NCBI GenBank assembly: GCA_050739575.1
Contig: JBOIBN010000043.1
Span: 1 to 20,918, forward strand
Origin: JBOIBN01 sp050739575
GTDB taxonomy: Bacteria; Pseudomonadota; Gammaproteobacteria; JAKDMP01
Direction of reading: 5' to 3'
DNA length: 20,918 nucleotides
Shown piece after piece: positions 1 through 8,040 of the stretch. Below the pieces are notes generated by a model that was given only the letters and a program-made list of their open reading frames with translations, was not told the origin of the DNA and did not search any database. Every line of letters begins with the position of its first letter. Position 1 is the first letter of the stretch. Made by a program: the position numbers and the translations under genes.

Positions 1-1349
1 TGCTGCGACACCCGGAGATTCATCTGGTGGTCGGTCAGCCACAAGGCGACTTGGGCGATCTGCGCGGGGAACTCTTCCAGTTCGATGCCGTAGAACTGGT
101 CCACGTTGACGGTGACGAACTGGGCGACGTCGGCGGTCTGCTGTTCGTTTTCGCGTTCGGCCTTGAGGATGTCCAGTTCCAGCAGGCGCAGTTCGCGATA
201 GGCGATGACGAGAAAATTGCCGCAGCCGCAGGCGGGATCGAGAAAGTTCAGGGCGGCAAGTTTCTTGTGCAGTTCGAAGAGCCGGTTCTTGCTGCGCTTC
301 GACTTCTCGAATTCCGCGCGCAGTTCGTCGAGGAACAGCGGCTTGATGAGCTTGAGGATGTTGCGTTCGCTGGTGTAGTGCGCGCCGAGATGGCGGCGCG
401 CGTCCTTGTCCATGACGCTCTGGAACAGCGCGCCGAAAATCGCCGGGCTGATGCGGCCCCAGTCGAGCGCGCAGCAATCGAGCAGCGCCGAGCGCATCGC
501 GCCGGTGAAGGCCGCGATCGGCAGCGTTTCCTCGAACAGCTTGCCGTTGACGTAAGGCAGACCGGCAAGGCGTTCGTCCAGATTTTTCTGGCGGCGGTCC
601 GCGGGCGTGTTGAGCGTCTGGAATACCAGGCTGAGCGTGGAGCCCAGATCGGAACCGTCCTCGCGGGTGTTGTTTTCGATGTAGTCCTGGAATGCGCCCT
701 TCGGTTCGAACAGCGTCGTGTCTTCCGCGAACAGGCAGAACAGAAGGCGAACCAGCAGAACCTTGAGCGGATGATCGGAATAGCCGCTCTCGCGCAAGCG
801 ATCGTAGAGACGGCCCATGCGCTCGGCCGCCTTGACGTTGACGGGATCCTGTTCCTTGATGCGCTGCGCGGTGTAGCCGGCGATGAAGCCGAACAGGTCT
901 ATGCGCTTGTACAAGTCATCGAGCGCAATTTCGTCCTGCGTATCCGCTTCGAGATCGTACAGCCGAATGCGGGCGAAGTCGGAGACGATGACGTAGCGCG
1001 GCAGATCGCGATCCTTCAGGCCCTCGAAATAATCCAGCGCCTGTTCGTAGGCGGTGTCGAGGTCCTTGCCTCGCGACTTGTGCTCGGCGATGAGCGTGCC
1101 TTTCCAGAACAGGTCTATGAATCCGGCGCCGTCGCGATTCGCGTCGGAACCGAACAAATCCCCGCCGGCGCGTTGCCGGGCCCGCTTGACCGGTTCCTCG
1201 AAGCTCGCGAGGCGCCGGCGACTGACGCCGAAGACTTCGAAGAACTCGTTCCAGAACGTCTGCGCTTCGGCGCGCTCACGGCGCTCCGCGTGCCACTCGC
1301 GGGCGAACTTCAGTGCACGATCGCGGATTTCATTCGGCGAGAGTGGCAT
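1..1349 (-). CDS. MmeI-like type II restriction-methylation enzyme (partial, C-terminus beyond left edge)
   Basis: The first 449 residues are visible; the rest lies left of the window. Seen: an N-terminal nuclease-like region with Asp79, Glu89 and Lys91 (GFIDLFWKGTLIAEHKS), the D-x9-ExK arrangement and spacing known for MmeI-type enzymes; a helical linker (about 150-310); GAHYTS at 322-327; and the SAM-binding motif I DPACGCGNF at 371-379. The catalytic NPPY/F motif and the target recognition domain would follow past the edge. Known for the family: one polypeptide binds DNA, methylates adenine on one strand and cleaves unmodified sites at a distance. The related DISARM methylase DrmMI is an alternative if further defence genes lie to the left. 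The start is ATG 1349, with a GGGGGA about 14 bases upstream, which is rather far. It diverges from the tkt operon. A long opposite-strand open frame here is only a shadow. Confidence 0.85.
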   Translation of the reverse strand, partial: MPLSPNEIRDRALKFAREWHAERRERAEAQTFWNEFFEVFGVSRRRLASFEEPVKRARQRAGGDLFGSDANRDGAGFIDLFWKGTLIAEHKSRGKDLDTAYEQALDYFEGLKDRDLPRYVIVSDFARIRLYDLEADTQDEIALDDLYKRIDLFGFIAGYTAQRIKEQDPVNVKAAERMGRLYDRLRESGYSDHPLKVLLVRLLFCLFAEDTTLFEPKGAFQDYIENNTREDGSDLGSTLSLVFQTLNTPADRRQKNLDERLAGLPYVNGKLFEETLPIAAFTGAMRSALLDCCALDWGRISPAIFGALFQSVMDKDARRHLGAHYTSERNILKLIKPLFLDELRAEFEKSKRSKNRLFELHKKLAALNFLDPACGCGNFLVIAYRELRLLELDILKAERENEQQTADVAQFVTVNVDQFYGIELEEFPAQIAQVALWLTDHQMNLRVSQ

Positions 1350-1554
1350 GAGTTGTCGGTGATTCCCCCGGTACGGACCGGCCGGCCGTCACGCGCATCA
1401 TACCCGCCCGGCCAAAGCGCCGGGAACACTGCGCTTATCCCGGCCTGCGGGAGAAAACGCCGTCACAGGCCCGCGTCTGCGCACAACCGGCGGGTCGGTT
1501 GCCGTGAAAGTTCGAGTCGGCGACAATATAAAGTCCTGCATCAGGATGTCTCCC
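1350..1554. promoter_or_regulatory. Divergent intergenic region between methyltransferase and tkt
   Basis: About 205 bases without a convincing gene. It should hold promoters for both directions. Rightward, TTGCCG (1499-1504), a 17-base spacer and GACAAT (1522-1527) form a weak sigma70-like candidate, about 28 bases before the tkt start. Leftward, TATGAT (complement of 1397-1402) is a good -10-like hexamer but lacks a matching -35. A GGCCGGCC palindrome lies near 1379-1387. These assignments are pattern matches only. Confidence 0.3.
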
Positions 1555-3564
1555 ATGCCGACACGCCGCGAACTCGCCAATGCCATCCGCGCTTTGGCCA
1601 TGGATGCCGTACAAAAGGCCGATTCCGGCCATCCCGGTATGCCGATGGGCATGGCGGACATCGCCGAGGTGCTCTTCAACGACTTTCTGCGCCACAGCCC
1701 GGCGAACCCGAAGTGGCCGGGGCGCGACCGCTTCCTGCTTTCCAACGGCCACGGCTGCATGCTCCAGTACGCGGCGCTGCATCTGTCGGGCTACGACCTG
1801 CCGATGGAAGAGATCAAGCGCTTCCGCCAACTCCATTCGATCACGCCCGGGCATCCGGAATACGGGCACACACCCGGCATCGAGGTCACGACCGGACCGC
1901 TCGGCCAGGGTATCGGGAACGGCGTCGGGCTCGCGCTCGCCGAAGCGCTCCTCGCCTCGCAGTTCAACCGCCCCGGCCACGAGATCGTCAACCACCATAC
2001 CTATGTCTTCTGCGGCGACGGCTGCCTGATGGAAGGCGTGTCGCACGAGGCGAGCTCGCTCGCGGGTACGCTCGGGCTCGGCAAGCTGATCATGATCTAC
2101 GACGACAACGGCATTTCGATCGACGGCGAGGTCAAGGGCTGGTTCCACGACGACAGCGCGAAGCGTTTCCAGGCCTACGGCTGGCACACGATCGGGCCGA
2201 TCGACGGACTCGACGCGGAAGCCGTTAAACAAGCCCTGAAGGAAGCGCGGCTCGAAACGAAGCGCCCGAGCCTGATTCTCGCGCGCACCATCATCGGCTT
2301 CGGCGCACCCGACAAGCAGGGCACGGCGGCGACGCACGGCAGCGCGCTCGGCGCGGAGGAAGTGGCCGCGGCGCGCAAGACGCTCGATTGGAAATATCCG
2401 GCGTTCGAGATTCCGGACGAGATCTACGCCGGCTGGGACGCGCGCGAGCGCGGCGCGAAATTCGAAGCCGAGTGGCGCGAGCGTTTCAAGGCCTACGAGA
2501 AAGAGCATCCCGAACTTGCCGCCGAACTGCGCCGCAGGCTCGACAGACGACTGCCCGACCAATGGGCGGAAACGGCGAAGACATACATCGCGAAGACCGC
2601 GCGCGAAGGCAAGGCACGGGCGACACGGAAGGCTTCCGGCGCCGCACTCGCCGCCTATCAACCGGTGCTGCCGGAACTCGTCGGCGGTTCGGCCGATCTC
2701 ACGCCCTCCAACGATACCGAGTTTCCCGGCGCCCAAGTCATTCAGCCCGGCAAAGCCGAAGGCAATTATCTTCACTGGGGCGTGCGCGAGTTCGGCATGA
2801 CGGCGACGCTGAACGGCATGAACGTGCACGGCGGGCTGATCGCCTACGGCGGCACCTTCCTCACCTTTTCCGATTACGCACGCAACGCCGTGCGTCTCGC
2901 CGCGCTCGGACGCTACCCGACGATCCTCGTGTACACGCACGATTCGATCGGCCTCGGCGAGGACGGACCGACGCATCAGCCAATCGAGCATCTGGCAAGC
3001 CTGCGCGCGATTCCGAATCTCACACTGTGGCGTCCGGCCGACGACGTCGAAACGGCGGTCGCGTGGCAGGACGCGATCGAGCGGAGCGACGGTCCGACGG
3101 CGTTTGCGCTCACACGCCAGTCGGTGCCGCATTACGACCGCAGCGACGAACAGGTCGCGGCAATCCGGCGCGGGGGCTACGTGCTCCACGAACCCGAGAA
3201 AGCACCGACCGCGCTCATCATCGCAACGGGTTCGGAAGTCGCGCTCGCGATGGAGGCGGCGAAGTCACTCGCCGGAGAAGGCACGCCGACGCGCGTCGTC
3301 TCCATGCCCTGCGTCGAACTCTTTCTTGCCCAGGACAAAGCTTGGCAGGACAAGGTGTTGCCGCGCGCCATCCGCGCCCGCGTTGCAGTGGAAGCGGGTG
3401 TCACCATGCCCTGGTACCGCTTCGTCGGCGACGCGGGACGCATCGTCGGTCTGGAACGCTTCGGTGAATCCGCGCCGGGCGAGGAAGTCTTCGACGAACT
3501 TGGCTTTACACCTGCACATGTCGCCGCGGCCATGCGCGAGAGCATCTCTGCCGCCGCGAGCTGA
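1555..3564 (+). CDS. tkt: Transketolase
   Basis: Thiamine diphosphate-dependent enzyme that moves two-carbon units between sugar phosphates in the non-oxidative pentose phosphate pathway and the Calvin cycle; cytosolic. The product is 669 residues, close to E. coli TktA (663). Seen: His26 in DSGHPGMPMG; the ThDP motif GDG at 154-156 with the downstream Asn in IYDDNGISIDG; catalytic Glu412 in GVREFGM; the HDSIGLGEDGPTHQP loop; and a C-terminal domain ending in GLERFGESAPGEEVF. I chose ATG 1555 because AGGA lies 8 bases upstream and the N-terminus MPTRRELANAIR matches the family; upstream in-frame GTG 1504 and ATG 1546 look non-native. First gene of the tkt-gap-pgk-pyk operon, with 44 bases before gap. 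Whether it serves glycolysis or CO2 fixation (cbbT) cannot be told from this window. Confidence 0.97.
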   Translation: MPTRRELANAIRALAMDAVQKADSGHPGMPMGMADIAEVLFNDFLRHSPANPKWPGRDRFLLSNGHGCMLQYAALHLSGYDLPMEEIKRFRQLHSITPGHPEYGHTPGIEVTTGPLGQGIGNGVGLALAEALLASQFNRPGHEIVNHHTYVFCGDGCLMEGVSHEASSLAGTLGLGKLIMIYDDNGISIDGEVKGWFHDDSAKRFQAYGWHTIGPIDGLDAEAVKQALKEARLETKRPSLILARTIIGFGAPDKQGTAATHGSALGAEEVAAARKTLDWKYPAFEIPDEIYAGWDARERGAKFEAEWRERFKAYEKEHPELAAELRRRLDRRLPDQWAETAKTYIAKTAREGKARATRKASGAALAAYQPVLPELVGGSADLTPSNDTEFPGAQVIQPGKAEGNYLHWGVREFGMTATLNGMNVHGGLIAYGGTFLTFSDYARNAVRLAALGRYPTILVYTHDSIGLGEDGPTHQPIEHLASLRAIPNLTLWRPADDVETAVAWQDAIERSDGPTAFALTRQSVPHYDRSDEQVAAIRRGGYVLHEPEKAPTALIIATGSEVALAMEAAKSLAGEGTPTRVVSMPCVELFLAQDKAWQDKVLPRAIRARVAVEAGVTMPWYRFVGDAGRIVGLERFGESAPGEEVFDELGFTPAHVAAAMRESISAAAS

Positions 3565-3608
3565 AACGGACGCTGCACACTTTGTAATGACGTAGGGAGA
3601 AACTGGAA

Positions 3609-4625
3609 ATGATCAAGGTCGCAATCAACGGTTACGGGCGCATCGGCCGCAACATCCTGCGCGCGCTCTATGAAGGCGAGTGGCGCGACGACCTCGAAGT
3701 GGTTGCGGTGAACGATCTCGGCGACGCCGAAACCAATGCCCATCTCACTCGCTACGATTCGGTGCACGGACGTTTCCCGGGTGAGGTGCGGGTCGAGGGC
3801 GGCAGTCTTGTCGTCAACGGCGATCCGATCCGCGTGTGCGCCGAGCGCGATCCCGCGAAACTGCCCTGGGAGAAGCTCGGTGTGGACCTCGTGCTCGAAT
3901 GCACGGGGCTTTTCACCAAACGCGAGCAGGCCGAACAGCATCTGAAGGCGGGTGCAAAAAAGGTGCTGCTGTCCGCGCCGGCGAAAGACAAGGTGGATGC
4001 GACGATCGTTTACGGCGTGAACCACGATGTGCTCGATCCCCAAAAACACACGGTCGTTTCCAACGGCTCCTGCACCACCAATTGCCTCGCGCCGATCGCG
4101 CAGATCGTGCATCAACTCGCGGGCATCGAAGGCGGCATCATGAACACGGTGCACTCCTTCACCAACGACCAGAACCTGCTCGACGTGTTCCACAAGGATC
4201 TCCGCCGGGCGCGCGCAGCGACGATGAGCATGATTCCGACTTCGACCGGCGCCGCCAAGGCGATCGGGCTCGTGCTGCCGGAACTCGACGGCAAGCTCGA
4301 CGGCTTTGCGATCCGCGTGCCGACGCCGAACGTCTCCTTCGTGGATCTCTCGGTGCTCACCGAACGCGAAGTGACGGTCGAGGACGTGCACCGCGCGATG
4401 CGCGAGGCGGCGAACGGTCGGCTGAAGGGCATTCTCGCCTACAACACCGAGCCGCTTGTCTCCATTGACTTCAACCACAACCCGCATTCTTCGACCTACG
4501 AGTCGAGCCTCACCAAAGTCAGAGGGCGTCTCCTCAAGGTCTGTTCCTGGTACGACAACGAATGGGGTTTTTCCAACCGCATGATCGACACCGCCGCCGC
4601 CATGTTCGGCATCGCCAGGAAATGA
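3609..4625 (+). CDS. gap: Type I glyceraldehyde-3-phosphate dehydrogenase
   Basis: Converts glyceraldehyde-3-phosphate, NAD+ and phosphate to 1,3-bisphosphoglycerate, reversibly. 338 residues. Seen: Rossmann start INGYGRIGRN; Asp in VNDLGDA, at the position that favours NAD; catalytic Cys155 in SNGSCTTNCLAP (most relatives have SNASCTTN); His182 in HSFTNDQ; and the C-terminal WYDNEWGFSNRM. In E. coli the gene before pgk is epd (erythrose-4-phosphate dehydrogenase), so that was considered. The HSFTNDQ, STGAAKAIGLVLPEL and SLTKVRGRLLKV segments are Gap-like rather than Epd-like. A strong AGGGAGA site precedes the ATG. The stop overlaps the pgk start as ATGA, implying coupled translation. Confidence 0.95.
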   Translation: MIKVAINGYGRIGRNILRALYEGEWRDDLEVVAVNDLGDAETNAHLTRYDSVHGRFPGEVRVEGGSLVVNGDPIRVCAERDPAKLPWEKLGVDLVLECTGLFTKREQAEQHLKAGAKKVLLSAPAKDKVDATIVYGVNHDVLDPQKHTVVSNGSCTTNCLAPIAQIVHQLAGIEGGIMNTVHSFTNDQNLLDVFHKDLRRARAATMSMIPTSTGAAKAIGLVLPELDGKLDGFAIRVPTPNVSFVDLSVLTEREVTVEDVHRAMREAANGRLKGILAYNTEPLVSIDFNHNPHSSTYESSLTKVRGRLLKVCSWYDNEWGFSNRMIDTAAAMFGIARK

Positions 4626-5806
4626 GCAAACCGAAGACACTTGACGACTTCGAACTCGCGCGCAAACGCATACTGATGCGCGTGGATTTCAACGTCCCGC
4701 TCAGGGACGGCGAGGTCGCGAGCGACGCGCGCATCCGCGCCGCCCTGCCCGGTATTCAGCGCGTGCTCGATGCCGGCGCACGCCTGCTGCTCGCCTCCCA
4801 TCTCGGCCGCCCGCAGGAAGGGCATCCCGAGGCGAAGTACTCGCTCAAGCCGGTGGCCGCAAAACTCGGCGAATTGCTGGACACCCATGTGCCGCTGGTC
4901 ACGGATTATCTCGACAAGTCTCCCGAACCCCAACCGGGTCACGCGGTGCTGCTCGAGAACGTACGCTTCAACAGAGGCGAAAAAAGCGATGACGAAGCGC
5001 TCGCAAAGCGTTATGCATCGTTATGCGATCTCTACGTGATGGATGCCTTCGGGAGCGCGCACCGCGCCCAGGCCTCGACCCACGGTGTCGTGCTTGCGGC
5101 GCCCGCCGCCTGCGCGGGGCCGCTGCTCGTGGCCGAACTCGACGCACTCGGACGCGTACTGGAAAATCCGCAACGGCCGGTGGCGGCTATTCTCGGCGGA
5201 TCCAAGGTTTCCGGAAAACTCGAAGTGCTGCACGCGCTGGTCGAAAAATGCGACACGCTCATCGTCGGCGGCGGCATCGCCAACACCTTTCTCGCCGCCG
5301 CCGGTCATGCGGTCGGCCGCTCACTGTTCGAAAGCGACTTTATCGACGAAGCGAAGGCCATACTCGAGGCGGCGCGCAAGCGCGGCGTCAGCCTGCCGCT
5401 TCCGACCGACGTGGTGGTCGCCGCGGATCTGGCCGAGGATGCCGAGGCGGACGTCAAGCCGATCGCGAAAATCGGTAAGGACGACATGATCCTCGACATC
5501 GGGCCCGATACCGCGCAAGCCTATCGCCTGGCGCTCAAGGGCACCGGCACCATCGTATGGAACGGTCCGGTCGGCGTCTTCGAATACGAACAGTTCGCCG
5601 AAGGCACCCGCGCGATCGCCGAGGCCGTCGCCGCCAGCGGTGCGTTCTCCATCGTCGGCGGCGGCGACACCCTCGCGGCGCTTGATCAATTCGGCGTGCG
5701 CGATCGGATGAGCTACGCGTCGACGGGTGGCGGCGCGTTTCTGGAATTTCTGGAAGGCAAACGCCTGCCCGCGGTCGTCGCCCTGGAGACCCGTGCCGAA
5801 CACTGA
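4622..5806 (+). CDS. pgk: Phosphoglycerate kinase
   Basis: Transfers phosphate from 1,3-bisphosphoglycerate to ADP in glycolysis, or the reverse in the Calvin cycle. 394 residues, a normal length. Seen in order: RVDFNVPL (substrate loop), SHLGRP, LENVRF, DAFGSAHRAQAST (usually DAFGTAHR), GGSKVSGKLEVL at the start of the nucleotide domain, WNGPVGVFE, and the ATP-binding STGGGAFLEFLEGK near the C-terminus. The start ATG 4622 overlaps the gap stop by four bases (ATGA) and gives the family N-terminus MSKPKTLDDFEL; an upstream in-frame ATG at 4562 lies inside gap and adds non-family sequence. Pyruvate kinase follows within 13 bases or overlaps it, depending on that start. Confidence 0.96.
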   Translation: MSKPKTLDDFELARKRILMRVDFNVPLRDGEVASDARIRAALPGIQRVLDAGARLLLASHLGRPQEGHPEAKYSLKPVAAKLGELLDTHVPLVTDYLDKSPEPQPGHAVLLENVRFNRGEKSDDEALAKRYASLCDLYVMDAFGSAHRAQASTHGVVLAAPAACAGPLLVAELDALGRVLENPQRPVAAILGGSKVSGKLEVLHALVEKCDTLIVGGGIANTFLAAAGHAVGRSLFESDFIDEAKAILEAARKRGVSLPLPTDVVVAADLAEDAEADVKPIAKIGKDDMILDIGPDTAQAYRLALKGTGTIVWNGPVGVFEYEQFAEGTRAIAEAVAASGAFSIVGGGDTLAALDQFGVRDRMSYASTGGGAFLEFLEGKRLPAVVALETRAEH

Positions 5807-5819
5807 GTATCCTCGCGCC

Positions 5820-7262
5820 ATGCGCCGCACGAAGATCGTTGCGACCTTGGGCCCGGCCACTGATCATGGCGACGTACTCGAACGCGTGCTCGCGGCCGGC
5901 GTAGACGTCGTGCGCCTCAATTTTTCGCACGGCGAAGCCGCCGAGCAACGCCGCCGCGTGAAGGCGGTGCGTGCTGCGGCCGCGAAACTGGGCCGCGACA
6001 TCGGCGTGCTGATGGACCTGCAAGGTCCGAAGATACGCATCGAGTGTTTCCGCGACGGCCCGATCGAACTCGAGGAAGGCGCAAGCTTCACGCTGGATGT
6101 CTCGCTCGGCGCCAACGAAGGCGATCGCGAACGCGTAGGCGTCACCTACAAGAAATTGTCGCGCGACGTTGCCGTCGGCGATACGCTGATGCTCGCGGAC
6201 GGCGAAATTTCCCTCGCGGTAGAGGCGATAGAGGGTCCGCGAATCCACTGCCGCGTCGAGACCGGCGGCACGTTGTCCGATCACAAGGGCCTCAACCGTC
6301 GCGGCGGCGGCCTCTCGGCCGAGGCGCTTACCGCCAAGGATCGCGAAGACATCAAGGTCGCCGCCGAACTCGAATGCGACTATCTCGCTATTTCCTTTCC
6401 GCGTAACGCAAGCGATGTGGAACGCGCGCGCCGGCTGCTCCGGGATGCGGGGGGCGAGGCCGCGATCGTTGCCAAGATCGAACGAGCCGAAGCGGTGGAA
6501 AACCTCGATTCGATCATCCTCGCGAGCGATGCCGTGATGATCGCGCGCGGCGATCTCGCCGTCGAGATCGGCGATGCGCCGCTGCCCGGCGTTCAAAAGC
6601 GCATCGTGCGACGCGCGCGCGAGCGCAACACCGTGGTGATCACGGCGACCCAGATGATGGAATCCATGGTCACGAGTCCGGTGCCGACCCGAGCCGAGAT
6701 TCTCGACGTCGCCAACGCTGTACTCGACGGCACCGATGCCGTGATGCTCTCGGAGGAAACCGCGGTCGGCAAGCATCCGGTGAAGGTCGTCGAGGCAATG
6801 GCGCGGGTATGCCTCGGCGCCGAGGCGGAACCGGAGCAGGGGGCGCCGCTCTTCGGCGAGGAAAAGCATTTCACTCAGGTTGACGAAACGATCGCCATGG
6901 CGGCGATGTACATTGCGGATCACCTGGACGTGCGCGCACTGGTCGCCCTTACCGAAACCGGCACCACTGCTCTTTACATGTCGCGCGTGCGCTCCGGCAT
7001 CGCAATTTATGCATTGACCCGCCACGAACGCACACGCCGACGAGTCACCCTGTACCGCGATGTCTATCCGGTAGCCTTCGACGAAGATCCGAAATCCGCC
7101 GACGTGCTGCGCGATGCCGCGGCGACGCTCTTCGCACGCGACGCCGTCGCACCGGCGGATCTGATCCTCGTCACCCGCGGGGCGCAAAGCGGGGTCTCCG
7201 GCGGCACCAACAGTCTCCACCTCGTGCGCATCTCCGACGTGCTCGCCCCGCGCAAAAGTTAA
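5820..7262 (+). CDS. pyk: Pyruvate kinase (PykA-like)
   Basis: Makes pyruvate and ATP from phosphoenolpyruvate and ADP. 480 residues from ATG 5820, the same size as E. coli PykA, which it resembles from RRTKIVATLGPAT onward. Seen: RLNFSHG; DLQGPKIR; B-domain (about 70-165); Lys219 in VAKIERAEAV; the metal-binding MIARGDLAVEIG; TATQMMESM; DGTDAVMLSEETAVGKHP; and the C-terminal regulatory domain ending in SGGTNSLHLVRI. The start is uncertain: ATG 5820 has no clear ribosome site, whereas in-frame GTG 5793, inside the pgk end, has GGAGA just upstream and would add nine residues. PykA-type enzymes are generally activated by AMP and sugar phosphates; that is family knowledge. Last gene of the tkt operon; no fba follows. 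Confidence 0.95.
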   Translation: MRRTKIVATLGPATDHGDVLERVLAAGVDVVRLNFSHGEAAEQRRRVKAVRAAAAKLGRDIGVLMDLQGPKIRIECFRDGPIELEEGASFTLDVSLGANEGDRERVGVTYKKLSRDVAVGDTLMLADGEISLAVEAIEGPRIHCRVETGGTLSDHKGLNRRGGGLSAEALTAKDREDIKVAAELECDYLAISFPRNASDVERARRLLRDAGGEAAIVAKIERAEAVENLDSIILASDAVMIARGDLAVEIGDAPLPGVQKRIVRRARERNTVVITATQMMESMVTSPVPTRAEILDVANAVLDGTDAVMLSEETAVGKHPVKVVEAMARVCLGAEAEPEQGAPLFGEEKHFTQVDETIAMAAMYIADHLDVRALVALTETGTTALYMSRVRSGIAIYALTRHERTRRRVTLYRDVYPVAFDEDPKSADVLRDAAATLFARDAVAPADLILVTRGAQSGVSGGTNSLHLVRISDVLAPRKS

Positions 7263-7290
7263 GGAAACTCCGAATAAACCTGAGGTTCCT
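7262..7290 (+). terminator. Possible hairpin after pyk
   Basis: AGGAAACTC (7262-7270) can pair with GAGGTTCCT (7282-7290): eight pairs and one mismatch around an 11-base loop. It begins at the pyk stop codon and would separate the tkt operon from the flavoprotein gene. There is no T-run after it, only AAAATG, so a Rho-independent role is doubtful. Confidence 0.3.
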
Positions 7291-7333
7291 AAAATGCCGC
7301 CATCGCGGCGGGTACGATTCGGGAGATTTCACG

Positions 7334-8002
7334 ATGGAGAAGCAAGGATTCATTGCTTTATCGAGCTATCGAGAGTATCCACCTTCGCAGATGCTCGAGC
7401 GGGCGCGCGCGTTTCGCGAGGAAATGGAACAGCGGCGCACCGTGCGTACGTTCTCGGATCGTGCCGTCCCGCGCGAGTTGATCGAACACTGCCTGGGCGC
7501 GGCCGTCACGGCACCGAGTGGAGCCAACATGCAGCCGTGGCACTTCGTGGTGGTCGCCGACCCGCAAATCAAGCAACGCATCCGCAGCGCGGCGGAGGCC
7601 GAGGAGCGCGAGTTCTATGCTCACCGCGCCTCGCCCGAATGGCTGGAGGCGCTAGCTCCGCTCGGCACCGACTCGCACAAGCCTTTCCTGGAGACTGCGC
7701 CGTGGCTAATCGCCGTGTTCGCACAGAAGTATGGGCGGTTTGCCGACGGGCGCAAGGTCAAGCATTACTATCCCGGCGAATCTGTGGGCCTCGCCACGGG
7801 CATCCTGATTACGGCGCTGCATCACGCGGGGCTCGTCACGTTGACACATACGCCGAGCCCGATGGGTTTTCTCAACGAAATTCTCCACCGCCCGGCCAAC
7901 GAGCGTCCGTTCCTGCTGCTGGTTACCGGATATCCGTCTGACGACGCACGGGTTCCCGACATTCACCGGAAACCGCTTGCGGAGCTGGCTGATTTTCTTT
8001 AG
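7334..8002 (+). CDS. Iodotyrosine deiodinase-like nitroreductase-family flavoprotein
   Basis: 222-residue FMN protein of the nitroreductase superfamily, expected to be a homodimer. Seen: FMN phosphate-binding Arg cluster in RRTVRTFSDR (34-43), APSGANMQPWHFVVV (60-74), the ESVGLATG helix and the C-terminal GYPSDDARVPDIHRKPL. It aligns along its length with the catalytic domain of human iodotyrosine deiodinase, including the three residues that hold the amino acid part of halotyrosine in that enzyme: Glu91, Tyr95 and Lys116, at -4, 0 and +21 as in human Glu157, Tyr161 and Lys182. This suggests reductive dehalogenation of halotyrosines or a similar phenolic amino acid; the physiological substrate in bacteria is not known to me. 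No signal or membrane segment. GGGAGA lies 7 bases before the ATG. It faces the yihY gene, with 38 bases between the stops. Confidence 0.85.
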   Translation: MEKQGFIALSSYREYPPSQMLERARAFREEMEQRRTVRTFSDRAVPRELIEHCLGAAVTAPSGANMQPWHFVVVADPQIKQRIRSAAEAEEREFYAHRASPEWLEALAPLGTDSHKPFLETAPWLIAVFAQKYGRFADGRKVKHYYPGESVGLATGILITALHHAGLVTLTHTPSPMGFLNEILHRPANERPFLLLVTGYPSDDARVPDIHRKPLAELADFL

Positions 8003-8040
8003 CCAGCCCTCAGTGCCCCCAGTTTAGAAAGGGAGTCGTT

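Noticed and set aside
27..2228. A 733-codon open frame on the plus strand
   Set aside because: It runs opposite to the methyltransferase gene and into tkt in another frame, shows no family motifs, and is explained by GC-rich codon bias.
1435..4640. Long minus-strand open frames opposite tkt and gap
   Set aside because: They lie wholly under strongly conserved genes on the other strand and have no recognisable domains.
5535..7220. A 561-codon minus-strand open frame opposite pyk
   Set aside because: Shadow of pyk; composition is Arg/His-rich and no domain is visible.
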